From Glycocaulis abyssi (GTDB taxonomy: Bacteria; Pseudomonadota; Alphaproteobacteria; Caulobacterales; Maricaulaceae): a DNA stretch of 64,000 nucleotides. Every line of letters starts with the position of its first letter. Positions within the stretch are counted from its first letter, which is position 1. Under the pieces are notes generated by a model, which did no database searches, had not been told where the DNA came from, and saw only the letters and a list, made by a program, of their open reading frames with translations. The DNA lies in contig NZ_CP163421.1 in NCBI RefSeq assembly GCF_041429775.1, positions 2,071,001-2,135,000 on the forward strand, written 5' to 3'. Shown here piece by piece: positions 18,481 through 27,803 of the stretch. Position numbers and translations under genes: made by a program.

Positions 18481-18855
18481 ATGCCGCTTTCTCACCTATC
18501 GGACCCGAAAGTCCATAATATCATAGATTTAGCCCAGAAAATGAATGCTGCATTCCCGCCATCGAAGGACGGAATCGATCCTTTCTCACCGGAGGCCAAG
18601 CAAAAGTTGGGCGCCTACATATCAAGCCCAGAGCACCAGGCGTTAGTTAACTACATCGCCAATCTATCAAAAGATGAGTTGGTGGAGCTAACGGCTTTGA
18701 TTTGGCTAGGTCGAGGCGACGGCGATGATTTTGATGGCCTTATTGAACATGCGGGACGTAGTCGCGGCCCCGGAGACGTCGATTACATCGTCGAAAAGTC
18801 ACCATCCCTCCCAACCTACCTCAGTGCTGGACTGAGGCTCATAAAAGGCCAATAG
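18481..18855 (+). CDS. DUF3775-like protein
   Basis: I place the start at 18481, where GGAG lies 7 nt upstream; earlier in-frame GTG (18418) and ATG (18451) codons lack such a site. The 124-residue product reads ELVELTALIWLGRGDGDDFDGLIEHA and later YIVEKSPSLPTYLSAGLRL, which fits my memory of DUF3775 proteins (WxGRGD core, PxLxxYLxxGL end). Function is unknown. The region has a lower GC content than the flanking genes, which suggests separate acquisition. Confidence 0.65.
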   Translation: MPLSHLSDPKVHNIIDLAQKMNAAFPPSKDGIDPFSPEAKQKLGAYISSPEHQALVNYIANLSKDELVELTALIWLGRGDGDDFDGLIEHAGRSRGPGDVDYIVEKSPSLPTYLSAGLRLIKGQ

Positions 18856-18920
18856 CTCCAACGCGGGCGATCTAGCCGATGGCCTGCATCCTCGACCGGC
18901 TGGTGGCAGAGTAACCGTCC

Positions 18921-19166
18921 CTACTCTTTCTCGCCTGATTTTCCGAATGAGTAAGCCATTGCGGCCGCCACAATTGTGGCAACCTCGCCCGTGAGAGCGT
19001 CGTTTAGTGCTAGAAGTCCCACCAGTGGCAACGACATCGCGATGACGTTGAATCTGATAAACTGCCAGCCGATACCCTTCTTCAGGCAAATGCGTTGCAC
19101 AAAGCCAGCAACGGGCATCAGAACAATAGCGCCTGCTAATCCAATCGAGACGATTTCTTGAACCAC
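18921..19166 (-). CDS. Small two-helix membrane protein
   Basis: An 81-residue protein with two hydrophobic segments (about 7-25 and 41-72) and a charged C-terminus (GKSGEKE). An AGGAGGACC site lies upstream of the ATG. I do not recognise it. Like its neighbour it is less GC-rich than the surrounding genes. Confidence 0.5.
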   Translation of the reverse strand: MVQEIVSIGLAGAIVLMPVAGFVQRICLKKGIGWQFIRFNVIAMSLPLVGLLALNDALTGEVATIVAAAMAYSFGKSGEKE

Positions 19167-19448
19167 TGAGGTCCTCCTTGTTTTCGGTGAAGCCTACCGA
19201 CCTCCGTCCGATTGTGCGAGATGAAGAAAACCCCTCTTTCCTTGACTCCTTGCACCTACCCGCGTATTGCCACGCCCTCATAAGCAAGCGCACTAACCGC
19301 TTGCCTTGCCAGCACACGGAGCCGCATCCCGCATCGACGGGGCGGAACAACTCCCGGAGGCTGGGAAGGTGCCCTGCCCGGCGAAGGCTCGCCCGGCGGG
19401 GTGGTTTTGCGTTTGCGCGGTATGCAGACCAAGGGTTTGGACAGCAAC

Positions 19449-20975
19449 ATGTTCGACGCGCTGAGCGAAAGACTGTCAGGCGTATTCGACCGGATCACCG
19501 GCCGGGGCGCGCTGTCTGAAAAGGACGTGGACGCGGCGCTGCGCGAAATCCGCGTGGCGCTGCTCGAGGCCGATGTCGCCCTGCCTGCGGTGAAGGATTT
19601 CGTCTCCAAGGTCCGTGAAAAGGCGATTGGCGAGCAGGTCATCCGCTCGGTCGCGCCCGGCCAGCAGGTCATCAAGATCGTCCATGACGGGCTGGTGGAG
19701 CTGCTGGGCGGGACAAGCGAACCTGAGCGCCTGATGCTTGAAGGTGAGCCGCCGGTTGCCATCCTGATGGCGGGCCTGCAGGGTTCCGGTAAAACCACCA
19801 CCACCGCCAAGATCGCCAAGCGCATTGCCGAGCGCGAGAAGAAGAAGGTGCTCGTCGCCTCGCTCGACACGCGCCGCCCGGCCGCCATGGAGCAGCTCGC
19901 CCAGATGGCCGAGCGCGCGGGCGTCCCCAGCCTGCCCATCGTCGCGGGCCAGACAGCCGTCGAGATCGCGCGCCGGGCGATGAGCGCAGCGCGCCTGCAG
20001 GGCTTTGACGTCGTCATCCTCGATACGGCGGGCCGCACCACGCTCGACGAGGAAATGATGGGCGAGGCGGCGAAGATCGCCTCGGAAACCCGTCCGCGCG
20101 AGATATTGCTGGTCGCCGATGCACTGACCGGTCAGGACGCGGTGGAAACTGCCAAGCACTTCAATGAGCGTCTGAAACTGACCGGGCTTGTCCTCACCCG
20201 CATGGATGGTGACGGGCGCGGCGGCGCGGCCCTCTCCATGCGCTGGGTCACGGGCCTGCCGATCAAATTCCTCGGCACGTCAGAAAAGATCGATGGCCTC
20301 GATGCGTTTGACGCCAAGCGCCTTGCGGGCCGTATCCTCGGGCGCGGCGACATCGTCTCGCTGGTGGAAAAAGCCGCCGCCGAGATCGACCATGAGAAGG
20401 CTGAAGCCCTCGCCAAGAAGATGGCCAAGGGCAAGTTCGACCTCAATGATCTGCGCGATCAATTGGTCCAGCTGCAGAAAATGGGCGGGCTTCGCGGCAT
20501 CATGGGCCTCCTGCCGGGCATGAACAAGCAGATGAAGGCGCAGGCCGCCGCCAGCGGGTTTGATGACAAGGCGCTCAAGCGCCAGGAAGCCATCATCCTC
20601 TCCATGACGCCGCAGGAACGGGCCAAGCCGGACCTGCTCAAAGCCAGCCGGAAAAAGCGCATCGCGGCCGGCGCGGGCGTCGGCGTGCCGGAGGTGAACC
20701 GGCTTCTCAAAATGCACATCCAGATGGCCGACATGATGAAGCGCGCCGGCAAGGGCAAGGGCCTTCCCGGTATGCCGGGCGGGCGCATGCCCCCCGGAAT
20801 GGGCGCTGGCATGGGCGGCGGTCTGGGCGGCATGGGTGGCGGCCTCGGAGGCGCTGCCGATGACCTCCTGAAAGGAAAATCCCCAGCGGGATTAAGTGGT
20901 TTGCCGGGCCTGCCGGGCACTGGCGCACCTTTGGGGCCTGATGGCCTGCCGCCCGGCTTCCCGAAGAAAAAATAA
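19449..20975 (+). CDS. ffh: Signal recognition particle protein Ffh
   Basis: GTPase of the signal recognition particle; it binds signal sequences of nascent membrane proteins together with 4.5S RNA. I start at the ATG at 19449 ([11 protein letters not shown]), which gives the usual N-domain. G-domain motifs: [42 protein letters not shown]. The methionine-rich M-domain follows (residues ~300-440, with [11 protein letters not shown]). The tail is an unusually long Gly/Met/Pro-rich run. It heads the ffh-rpsP-rimM-trmD-rplS cluster. The 282 bp upstream contain GC-rich hairpins but no gene. Confidence 0.97.
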   Translation: MFDALSERLSGVFDRITGRGALSEKDVDAALREIRVALLEADVALPAVKDFVSKVREKAIGEQVIRSVAPGQQVIKIVHDGLVELLGGTSEPERLMLEGEPPVAILMAGLQGSGKTTTTAKIAKRIAEREKKKVLVASLDTRRPAAMEQLAQMAERAGVPSLPIVAGQTAVEIARRAMSAARLQGFDVVILDTAGRTTLDEEMMGEAAKIASETRPREILLVADALTGQDAVETAKHFNERLKLTGLVLTRMDGDGRGGAALSMRWVTGLPIKFLGTSEKIDGLDAFDAKRLAGRILGRGDIVSLVEKAAAEIDHEKAEALAKKMAKGKFDLNDLRDQLVQLQKMGGLRGIMGLLPGMNKQMKAQAAASGFDDKALKRQEAIILSMTPQERAKPDLLKASRKKRIAAGAGVGVPEVNRLLKMHIQMADMMKRAGKGKGLPGMPGGRMPPGMGAGMGGGLGGMGGGLGGAADDLLKGKSPAGLSGLPGLPGTGAPLGPDGLPPGFPKKK

Positions 20976-21004
20976 TCGTTTCAACTCCAAAAGGACTAGT
21001 CACA

Positions 21005-21532
21005 ATGGCCGTTAGAATCCGTCTTGCCCGCGCGGGCGCCAAGAAACGCCCCTACTATCGCATCGTCGTGGCTGACAGCCGCGATCCGCGCGATGGCCGC
21101 TTCATCGAGCGTATCGGTTCCTACAACCCGATGCTGCCGAAAGACCATGCCGAGCGCGTGACCTTCGACGCCGAGAAAGCCGCCGCCTGGATCAAGAAAG
21201 GCGCCAAGCCGACCGACCGCGTCGCGCGCTTCCTCGCCGCTGAAGGGCTCTATGAGTGGAAAGCGGGCAATAACCCGAAAAAGGCCGAGCCGGGCCAGGC
21301 CGCCAAGGAGCGTGCTGCCGAGCGCGCCGAGAAGGAAGAAGCCAAAAAGACCGCTGAAGCCGAAGCCAAGGCCGCGCCTGCTGAAGAAGTAGCTGAGGAA
21401 GTGGTCGAAGAAGCCGCTGCTGAAGAAGCACCTGCCGCTGAAGAAGCGCCGGCTGCCGAGGAAGCTGCTGCTGAAGCACCGGCCGAAGAGGTAGCTGCCG
21501 AGGAAGCCCCGGCTGAAGAAGAAAAGGCTTAA
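21005..21532 (+). CDS. rpsP: 30S ribosomal protein S16
   Basis: Small-subunit protein needed for 16S rRNA folding. Residues 1-80 are standard S16 ([26 protein letters not shown]-type start, then [11 protein letters not shown] and [11 protein letters not shown]). From about residue 95 to 175 an Ala/Glu/Lys-rich tail with EEAPAAEEA-type repeats extends the protein to twice the usual ~80 residues. Such tails occur in other alphaproteobacteria. It lies 29 bp after ffh with an AAAGGA site. Confidence 0.97.
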   Translation: MAVRIRLARAGAKKRPYYRIVVADSRDPRDGRFIERIGSYNPMLPKDHAERVTFDAEKAAAWIKKGAKPTDRVARFLAAEGLYEWKAGNNPKKAEPGQAAKERAAERAEKEEAKKTAEAEAKAAPAEEVAEEVVEEAAAEEAPAAEEAPAAEEAAAEAPAEEVAAEEAPAEEEKA

Positions 21533-21544
21533 TCAGCCTGAACT

Positions 21545-21653
21545 TCGTCATTCCCGCGCAGGCGGGAATCCAGCCGCTGCTGACATCTGTCGGCGTGAAC
21601 TGATGAACTGGATTCCGGACAGCCCTTCATCCGAAGGGCTTCCGGAATGACGA
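21545..21653. repeat. Cruciform-like intergenic repeat between rpsP and rimM
   Basis: The ends TCGTCATTCC and GGAATGACGA are complementary. Inside are hairpin CCCGCGCAGGCGGG, a second complementary pair GGAATCCAG/CTGGATTCC enclosing ~50 nt, and hairpin AGCCCTTC-ATCC-GAAGGGCT. The RNA would fold as a multi-branch junction. The GTCATTCC-type end is a dispersed repeat style seen in many proteobacteria. Within this operon it could adjust rimM-trmD levels relative to rpsP. Confidence 0.75.
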
Positions 21654-21670
21654 GATGTGATGATGCTTCC

Positions 21671-22195
21671 ATGACCAACCCCCTCATCGTCATTGCCGCC
21701 ATTGTGGGCGCCCATGGGGTGAGGGGCGAGGCGAAGCTGCGCGCCTTTGGCGACGCGGCCAATACCGCCTCTTACGGCCCGTTCCTCGATAAGGACGGCA
21801 AGGCGATCCTCACGCCGAAAACCGCCCGCTCATCGGGCGGTGAGGCCGTGATCGTCTCCTTTAATGAGCCCGTCACCCGCGAGCAGATCATGGCGATGAA
21901 GGGCACGCTCCTGCATGTCCCCCGCTCTGCCCTGCCCGAACCGGGCGAGGACGAGTTCTACTATTCAGACCTGATCGGCCTCTCGGCCGAGCATCTGGAC
22001 GGCGCGCCCGCTGGCCGGGTGAAGGCCGTGCATGATTTCGGCGCGGGCGACATACTGGAGCTTACCACCCCCGAAGGCGCGCTCTTCATCCCCTTCACCC
22101 GCGAGGCGGTGCCGGTGGTGGAGATCGCCAAGTCCCGCCTCGTCATCAACCCGCCCGAGACAATCGATGCGGGCGATGAAGGCGTGGAGAATTAG
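21671..22195 (+). CDS. rimM: 16S rRNA processing protein RimM
   Basis: Assembly factor for the 30S head, which binds S19. The 174-residue protein starts at 21671 (MTNPLIVIAAIVGAHGVRGEAK, the typical RimM N-terminus). The C-terminal PRC-barrel has YYSDLIGL and GRVKAVHDFGAGDILELT, and the end IPFTREAVPVV is conserved. It is followed by three unrelated tandem genes instead of directly by trmD. Confidence 0.95.
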   Translation: MTNPLIVIAAIVGAHGVRGEAKLRAFGDAANTASYGPFLDKDGKAILTPKTARSSGGEAVIVSFNEPVTREQIMAMKGTLLHVPRSALPEPGEDEFYYSDLIGLSAEHLDGAPAGRVKAVHDFGAGDILELTTPEGALFIPFTREAVPVVEIAKSRLVINPPETIDAGDEGVEN

Positions 22196-22274
22196 CGCCA
22201 GTTTTGTTTTCGCGCTTGCGCCTGCGTCCTCCACCCACCTAGTCTTCCTCCGCAAGTTGCAAGGGGGCTGCGCA

Positions 22275-22916
22275 ATGATCCTGATACTGGCAAGTGCCTT
22301 GGCGCTGATATCCGAATCGGTGGTGTGCGATCTCACCCCGCAAGGCCATGACATCCCGCAACACGGACCCACCGGCTTCACTGTGGCCTGCCCGGCAGAT
22401 CACGAAGATGCGGCCGCCATCCAGTCTGCCGCCGAAGCCGCGATTGCCGCGATGGATCTGCCATTGCCACGCCTGCGCCGTCAGGGCGGAAATCCACCGC
22501 CCATGCTCCGGGCAGCCCGCCAGATGCGAATGCAGATGGAGGCCGGCTCGTGGCAGCCTGCCCCCGCGCAGGCACTGGTGCAGGCAGCGCCTGTACTGTC
22601 CGGGCGGACCACCGCGCGAGGATCGGTCAGCATGCTCTGCGCGATCGGATTTACGCCCGGTGCCAACGGGGCGGATCCGCAGCCGAATACAGCGTGTATC
22701 AGCAACCCCGCAATAGATACGGTCGTACGCCAGCAAACCGCAGCAATGATGCAACTGGCGCCTCTCTGGCGCTTTGCGCCTGTTAACGCCTCTTACTGCG
22801 ACGACAGGCGCTTCGAGATTGCCGCCACCCAGCTGGACCGGGCCACCGGCGAGCAGGAGGAAGCGCCTCCCGCTCCCGATCCGGACTTGCTGCCAAACCT
22901 CTGCGAAGCGGGATAG
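22275..22916 (+). CDS. Secreted six-cysteine protein of unknown family, copy 1
   Basis: The 213-residue product starts with a hydrophobic export signal (MILILASALALISES). Cysteines lie at 18, 39, 122, 141, 175 and 210. Conserved blocks shared with the next two genes: GPTGFTVxCPADH, AAxIQSAAEAAIA, a central MLCA, ACIS/QCIS, RFAPV-x3-YC, and PDPxxLPNLC at the end. The N-terminal part before residue 60 is almost identical to copy 2. Periplasmic or outer-membrane location with three disulfides is likely. I do not recognise the family. It has GGGGG 9 nt before the ATG and lies 79 bp after rimM. Confidence 0.8.
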   Translation: MILILASALALISESVVCDLTPQGHDIPQHGPTGFTVACPADHEDAAAIQSAAEAAIAAMDLPLPRLRRQGGNPPPMLRAARQMRMQMEAGSWQPAPAQALVQAAPVLSGRTTARGSVSMLCAIGFTPGANGADPQPNTACISNPAIDTVVRQQTAAMMQLAPLWRFAPVNASYCDDRRFEIAATQLDRATGEQEEAPPAPDPDLLPNLCEAG

Positions 22917-22925
22917 GCGGCCACG

Positions 22926-23567
22926 ATGATCCTGATACTGGCAAGTGCCTTGGCGCTGATATCCGAATCGGTGGTGTGCGACCTCACCCCGCAAGGCCAT
23001 GACATCCCGCAACACGGACCCACCGGCTTCACTGTGGCCTGCCCGGCAGATCACGAAGATGCGGCCGCCATCCAGTCTGCCGCCGAAGCCGCGATTGCCG
23101 CGATAATTCTTCCCTTGCCGCGCCCTGGTCGCCAAGACGGAAATCCGCCGCCCAGGCTCTGGGCTGCAAGCGAGTTGACCATGCAACTGGGAAACGGGTC
23201 GTGGCGTCCTGCGCTGGCCCAGCCAATGGTCCGGGCGATACCTTGGGTACCCCGCCAGGCCATCCAGCAAGGCGCGGCCCACATGCTGTGTGCGCTAGCT
23301 TTTACGCCAGATGCAAGCGGGGTGGATCAGCAGCCGGGAGTGGCCTGCATCAGCGATGTTTCGACAGACCTTGTTGAGCGCCATCAGAGGGCATCCATGA
23401 CACAGGCCGCATCCTTATGGCGTTTTGCACCTGTCCCTGTGCCATACTGCTTCAATCACCAGCTTTTGACGAGCGCCACGCCCACCTACCCCGCTACCCG
23501 GCGTCGGCAACCACCCCCTGCCATTCCCGATCCGGACTTGCTGCCAAACCTCTGCGAAGCGGGATAG
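22926..23567 (+). CDS. Secreted six-cysteine protein of unknown family, copy 2
   Basis: Also exactly 213 residues, beginning 9 bp after copy 1. Its first ~178 bases differ from copy 1 at a single position (22332 T versus the C in GAC here). Its last ~35 bases and the spacer GGCGGCCACG are identical to those of copy 1. The middle (residues 61-195) has diverged strongly, keeping the six cysteines, MLCA, CIS and RFAPV. This pattern indicates recent duplication or gene conversion of the ends while the centre varies. Confidence 0.8.
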   Translation: MILILASALALISESVVCDLTPQGHDIPQHGPTGFTVACPADHEDAAAIQSAAEAAIAAIILPLPRPGRQDGNPPPRLWAASELTMQLGNGSWRPALAQPMVRAIPWVPRQAIQQGAAHMLCALAFTPDASGVDQQPGVACISDVSTDLVERHQRASMTQAASLWRFAPVPVPYCFNHQLLTSATPTYPATRRRQPPPAIPDPDLLPNLCEAG

Positions 23568-23576
23568 GCGGCCACG

Positions 23577-24218
23577 ATGATCCTGATACTGGCAATCGCT
23601 CTGACCGCTTCCCAGCCTGTTACTTGCGCTCTGACGGCGCTGGGGGACGATATCCGCGATCAGGGGCCAACTGGTTTCACCGTTGAGTGCCCGGCAGATC
23701 ACGCGGATGCCGGCGCCATCCAGTCTGCCGCCGAAGCCGCGATTGCCAGGGTGGATTTGCCATTGCCGCATCAGCGCGTCACCAACCGGGGCAATCGGAC
23801 CTATCACGAAACAGCCGATACACTACTGATGGAGCGCGGGCAGGGCGGTGCATGGAGACCGTCGCTCGGTCAGGTTCTTGTCAGAGGCGTCCCGGCCTTC
23901 CCTCCCCGCGCCGTTGAAAATGGCGCCCGTCACATGCTGTGCGCGCTCGCTCTGCGTCCTGCGGCAAACGGCGTTGACCCCGCGCCTGACGTGCAGTGCA
24001 TCAGTAATCACAACAGCACCTTCGTCATCCGTCTGCTCACCGGCGCCATGCGCGAAACTGCCGGACGCTATCGGTTCGCGCCTGTCGATGTCCGGTACTG
24101 TCTGGATGAACAGGTGTCAGCCCACGCCACGGTCATAGTAATGCCGGGAAGGCGGCTCGAGCAGCCCGCGCCGCCACCCGATCCATCCGCCCTTCCCAAT
24201 TTGTGCGACGGCGGGTAG
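23577..24218 (+). CDS. Secreted six-cysteine protein of unknown family, copy 3
   Basis: The most divergent copy, again 213 residues and 9 bp after copy 2. The signal is MILILAIALTASQPVTC. Retained blocks are DQGPTGFTVECPADHADA, IQSAAEAAIA, RHMLCALAL, CISN, YRFAPVDVRYC and ALPNLCDGG. All six cysteines are kept. Its stop lies 47 bp before trmD, so the three genes sit inside what is normally the rimM-trmD junction and may be co-transcribed with it. Confidence 0.8.
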   Translation: MILILAIALTASQPVTCALTALGDDIRDQGPTGFTVECPADHADAGAIQSAAEAAIARVDLPLPHQRVTNRGNRTYHETADTLLMERGQGGAWRPSLGQVLVRGVPAFPPRAVENGARHMLCALALRPAANGVDPAPDVQCISNHNSTFVIRLLTGAMRETAGRYRFAPVDVRYCLDEQVSAHATVIVMPGRRLEQPAPPPDPSALPNLCDGG

Positions 24219-24265
24219 CGGCGCCCCTTGCCCCTTTGCGCCTGCTGGCGCATACACCCCCTCCC

Positions 24266-24970
24266 ATGACCTTCACCGCCACCGTTCTCACTCTCTATCC
24301 GGACGCCTTTCCCGGCGCGCTTGGCGTGTCGCTGATCGGCACTGCGCTCAAAGAGGGCAAATGGGCGCTAGAGACGGTGGACATCCGCGCATTTTCCCGT
24401 CATAAGCACGCCTCCGTTGATGACACCCCCGCTGGCGGCGGCCCTGGAATGGTGCTGCGCCCGGATGTGATTGCGGAGGCGGTAGACAGTGTGGAACGCA
24501 ATGCGCGCCCGCTGATCTGCCTCACACCGCGCGGCAAACCGCTCACCCAGACCATGGTCCGGGAGTGGGCGGAAGGGCCGGGCGTGATTTTGGTATGCGG
24601 GCGCTTTGAAGGCTTCGACCAGAGGGTCATCGAGGCGCGCGGCATGGAAGAGGTAAGCGTCGGCGATGCCGTCCTTGCCGGTGGAGAGATACCCGCGCAA
24701 TACCTCATCGAGGCGTGCGTGCGGCTGATCCCCGGCGTACTGGGCAAGATGGCTTCGACCGAAGACGAGAGTTTCGAGGGTGATCTCCTCGAATATCCCC
24801 AATACACCCGCCCGCGGGTGTGGGAGGGGCAGGAGATCCCCGAAGTGCTGCTGGGCGGCGACCATGGAAAGGTCGCTCACTGGCGGCGCGAGCAGGCAGA
24901 ACAGGCAACGAAGGACCGCCGGCCGGATCTCTGGGAGAGATATCAGCGGCGGGATGGAGAGACGAGATGA
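24266..24970 (+). CDS. trmD: tRNA (guanine-N1-)-methyltransferase TrmD
   Basis: Methylates G37 of tRNAs carrying CAG/CCG/CGG-type anticodons, using SAM, to prevent frameshifting. I start at 24266 ([17 protein letters not shown]), which gives 234 residues. Trefoil-knot SAM motifs: [23 protein letters not shown] and [11 protein letters not shown], with the catalytic-Asp segment SVGD. The C-terminal end [15 protein letters not shown] is typical. The stop codon overlaps the rplS start (ATGA), which couples the two. Confidence 0.96.
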   Translation: MTFTATVLTLYPDAFPGALGVSLIGTALKEGKWALETVDIRAFSRHKHASVDDTPAGGGPGMVLRPDVIAEAVDSVERNARPLICLTPRGKPLTQTMVREWAEGPGVILVCGRFEGFDQRVIEARGMEEVSVGDAVLAGGEIPAQYLIEACVRLIPGVLGKMASTEDESFEGDLLEYPQYTRPRVWEGQEIPEVLLGGDHGKVAHWRREQAEQATKDRRPDLWERYQRRDGETR

Positions 24971-25350
24971 ACCTCATTCAGAAGCTCGAGCAGGAAGAAG
25001 CCGCGCGCGTTCTTGGCGAGAAAGTGCTCCCGGAATTTTCCGCCGGTGACACGCTGGTCGTGGGCGTGCGCATCCGCGAAGGCGAGCGCGAGCGCGTCCA
25101 GCGCTTTGAAGGCGTGTGCATCGCGCGCTCAGGCGGCGGGCTCAATGAGAGCTTCACCGTGCGCAAGATTTCCTTTGGCGAAGGTGTCGAGCGGGTCTTC
25201 CCGGTCTATTCCCCGCTGGTGGAAAGCATTGAAGTGAAGCGCAAGGGCCATGTGCGCCGCGCCAAGCTCTACTATCTGCGCGACCGCCGCGGTAAATCCG
25301 CACGTATCGCCGAGCGCACCTCGGGCCACGGCATCGAGAGCCGCGACTAA
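24967..25350 (+). CDS. rplS: 50S ribosomal protein L19
   Basis: Large-subunit protein at the 30S-50S interface. The 127-residue length is normal. [30 protein letters not shown] and [22 protein letters not shown] are signature segments. Last gene of the cluster, followed by a rho-independent terminator. Confidence 0.97.
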   Translation: MNLIQKLEQEEAARVLGEKVLPEFSAGDTLVVGVRIREGERERVQRFEGVCIARSGGGLNESFTVRKISFGEGVERVFPVYSPLVESIEVKRKGHVRRAKLYYLRDRRGKSARIAERTSGHGIESRD

Positions 25351-25377
25351 TCTTTTCGGCATCGCCGGAATGCAGGA

Positions 25378-25405
25378 ACGCCCATCGTTGCCGATGGGCG
25401 TTTTT
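25378..25405 (+). terminator. Rho-independent terminator after rplS
   Basis: Stem ACGCCCATCG / CGATGGGCGT with loop TTGC-type and a following T5 run, 28 bp after the rplS stop. A textbook terminator for the ffh-rplS cluster. Confidence 0.85.
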
Positions 25406-25507
25406 CGTGGCGGCAGCCCGCACCGCCCGTCATGGATTTGTCACTGCCACTGGCACGCCATACCGGCTAGTCTTCCGGCCGAAGCGGATTCAGCCTTGGG
25501 GGGCCTC

Positions 25508-26590
25508 ATGTCATTCCTGCGCACCAGTCTTCTCCTGCCTGCCCTGCTCGTAGCGCTCGCCGCCTGCAATCCGGCAGACGAGCCGCCCGCCGGGGACATG
25601 CCCCCGCCCCAGGGCGCGCCTGACGCGATTTCAGGGCAACTGGCCGAGGATGCTGGCGAGATCGGCACCTTCCCCACACTGACCGGCGAGCTGCCCGCCA
25701 TCATCGCCCACCGGGGTGCCAGCGGATATTTCCCCGAACATACGCTGCCCGCCTTCCAGCTCGCCAACGAGCAGGGCGCGGACATTCTCGAACCTGACCT
25801 GATGGTCTCGCGCGATGGCGTGCTGATCGTGCGCCATGACCCCTGGCTCTCCACCTCTACCGATGTGGAAACCCGCGAGGAATTTGCCGACCGCCGCCGC
25901 GAGCTGATGGGCCGCAATGACTGGTGGGTGATGGACTTCACCGCCGAGGAGCTGCAATCGCTCAACGCCCGGCAGGTCTTCCCCGACCGCCCGCAGGAGC
26001 ATAATGACCGCTTCCCGGTCATGACCTTTGGCGACTTCCTCGACATGGTGGAAGGCATGGAGGCGCGCTGCGGCTGTGAAATCCCGGTTGAGCCGGAAAT
26101 CAAGCTGCCAGCCGAACATACCGCCATGGGGCTTGATCCGGCCCCCATCCTCATCGCAGAGCTGGAGGCGCGCGGCCTCAATACCGAAGACTCGCTGGTT
26201 ATCATCCAGTCCTTCGATGCGCCGTTTCTCGAACGCCTGCGCCCGATGACGCCGCTGCCGCTGGCCATGCTGCACTATGGTGATGAGGAAGGCGGCGATA
26301 TGAATGGCTACAGCCTGGAGCAGGTGGCCGAATTCGCCGATGCCATCGGCCCCTATAAGGGCCTGCTGCTGAACCCGGACGGCTCCAGCACCGGCTATCT
26401 CGAACGCGCGCATGCGCTGGGTCTGGTGGTCCACACCTGGACGCACCGCGATGACCGGCCTTCCTTGCTCGCCGACGGCGATACAGATGACGAGCTGCGC
26501 GCGCTTCTCGCGCTTGGCGTGGACGGCGTTTTCACCGACTTTCCCGATACAGCCGTGCGCATCCGCGAGGAAATGCTGAACGCTCAATAG
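25508..26590 (+). CDS. Glycerophosphodiester phosphodiesterase, lipoprotein
   Basis: Hydrolyses glycerophosphodiesters to glycerol 3-phosphate and an alcohol. I start at 25508: the signal MSFLRTSLLLPALLVALAAC has a lipobox ending at Cys20, followed by an acidic Pro-rich linker. The GlpQ-type TIM barrel starts IIAHRGASGYFPEHTLPAF (catalytic His and Arg). GADILEPDLMVSRDGVLIVRHD has the metal Glu/Asp and second His, and VEPEIK supplies another ligand. The 360-residue length fits periplasmic GlpQ. It is not coupled to a glycerol-phosphate transporter here. Confidence 0.9.
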   Translation: MSFLRTSLLLPALLVALAACNPADEPPAGDMPPPQGAPDAISGQLAEDAGEIGTFPTLTGELPAIIAHRGASGYFPEHTLPAFQLANEQGADILEPDLMVSRDGVLIVRHDPWLSTSTDVETREEFADRRRELMGRNDWWVMDFTAEELQSLNARQVFPDRPQEHNDRFPVMTFGDFLDMVEGMEARCGCEIPVEPEIKLPAEHTAMGLDPAPILIAELEARGLNTEDSLVIIQSFDAPFLERLRPMTPLPLAMLHYGDEEGGDMNGYSLEQVAEFADAIGPYKGLLLNPDGSSTGYLERAHALGLVVHTWTHRDDRPSLLADGDTDDELRALLALGVDGVFTDFPDTAVRIREEMLNAQ

Positions 26591-26648
26591 ATTTTTTGCT
26601 GGGCACAGGGCAGGTTTGGCGTCTTCGACATCCTCGTGAGGCCAGCCC

Positions 26649-27803
26649 ATGGACCGCCGCTCCGCCCTGAAACTTCTGTCCGGCGCAGGGCTTGGCCTTG
26701 CCGCCGCGCCTCTGGTCTCTGCTGGCCAGGCAGGCGCACGCACGCCTTCGCTCAATCAGCCGCCAAACTTCATCCCCGCGGACATCTCCGCGCGCCGCAT
26801 CATCCGTCAGGTGGTGGGGCTGAGACCTTTCCGTGAGACGGGCTATGTGGTGCGCGCCGAGCGCTTTGACCGGCGCAAGACGCTGGTCCATCACTATGGC
26901 CATGGCGGCGCGGGCGTGACGATGAGCTGGGGCACCGCCGCCGAGGCCGAGCGCGCGCTTCTGGCCGCCACCAATGAGCGCTCTGTCGCCGTGCTGGGCT
27001 GCGGCGTGATCGGGCTGACAACCGCGCTTCTGCTGCGCCGCCGGGGCATGGACGTGACAATCTATGCAGACGCGCTGCCACCCCACACCACCTCCAACAT
27101 CGCAGGCGCGGTCTGGGGTCCGTCCAGCCTCTATCGCCGCCCCGCCGTGGACGAGGGCTTTGTGGCGCGCTTTGTGGATGCCGCACGCGTCAGCCAGCGC
27201 GCCTTCCAGCACTATGCCAACGATCCGCGCTACGGGGTGTATTGGTTGCGCCAGTATGATTTTTCGCTGCGCACGCCAGACGCGCCGCGCGAGCCGCAGC
27301 CGCTCGACCATCTCTATCCTGGCCTTGTCCGCCATACTGACCCGGAGCGCTGGTTCGGCTATCCGAGCGTAGTCGAGAACCACGTTCTGATGATCGATCC
27401 GGACATTTACCTGCGCGCCCTGATGGACGATTTCGAGAATGCAGGCGGGCGCATCGTGACGGCCCGTTTCGAAACGCCATCAGATGTCTCGCGCCTCTCC
27501 GAGCGCGTGATCGTCAACTGCACGGGGCTGGGTGCGCGCGATCTCTTCGGCGACGACCAGTTGCGGCCCATGGCAGGCCAGCTGACCATGCTGCTGCCGC
27601 AGCCGGAGCTCGACTATGCCTATAGCGCGTGGGAGGGCGGGATACTCTACATGTTCCCGCGCCGCAGCTCGGTCGTGCTCGGCGGCACCACGGACCTTGA
27701 TCTGGCCGACACCAACCCCTCTGCCGCCGAGGCCGCCCGCCAGCTGGAAGGCCACGCCCGTATTGCAAGGCGGCTTGCCGGGATTGAGAGGGTGGGAGGT
27801 TAG
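26649..27803 (+). CDS. Tat-exported FAD oxidoreductase, D-amino-acid-oxidase-like with permuted order
   Basis: A 384-residue protein. A twin-arginine-like signal [20 protein letters not shown] opens the chain. Residues 50-97 read [21 protein letters not shown] ... [17 protein letters not shown], which in D-amino-acid oxidases is the C-terminal end (the catalytic Arg in G-x-RP and the NYGHGG FAD loop). Only then comes the FAD-binding Rossmann motif [21 protein letters not shown] (113-133). After it, in normal order, come [29 protein letters not shown] and [10 protein letters not shown], and the protein stops soon after. This is a circular permutation of the fold, with R59 as the likely catalytic arginine. 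Substrate is presumably a D-amino acid; electrons could go to oxygen. Confidence 0.8.
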   Translation: MDRRSALKLLSGAGLGLAAAPLVSAGQAGARTPSLNQPPNFIPADISARRIIRQVVGLRPFRETGYVVRAERFDRRKTLVHHYGHGGAGVTMSWGTAAEAERALLAATNERSVAVLGCGVIGLTTALLLRRRGMDVTIYADALPPHTTSNIAGAVWGPSSLYRRPAVDEGFVARFVDAARVSQRAFQHYANDPRYGVYWLRQYDFSLRTPDAPREPQPLDHLYPGLVRHTDPERWFGYPSVVENHVLMIDPDIYLRALMDDFENAGGRIVTARFETPSDVSRLSERVIVNCTGLGARDLFGDDQLRPMAGQLTMLLPQPELDYAYSAWEGGILYMFPRRSSVVLGGTTDLDLADTNPSAAEAARQLEGHARIARRLAGIERVGG

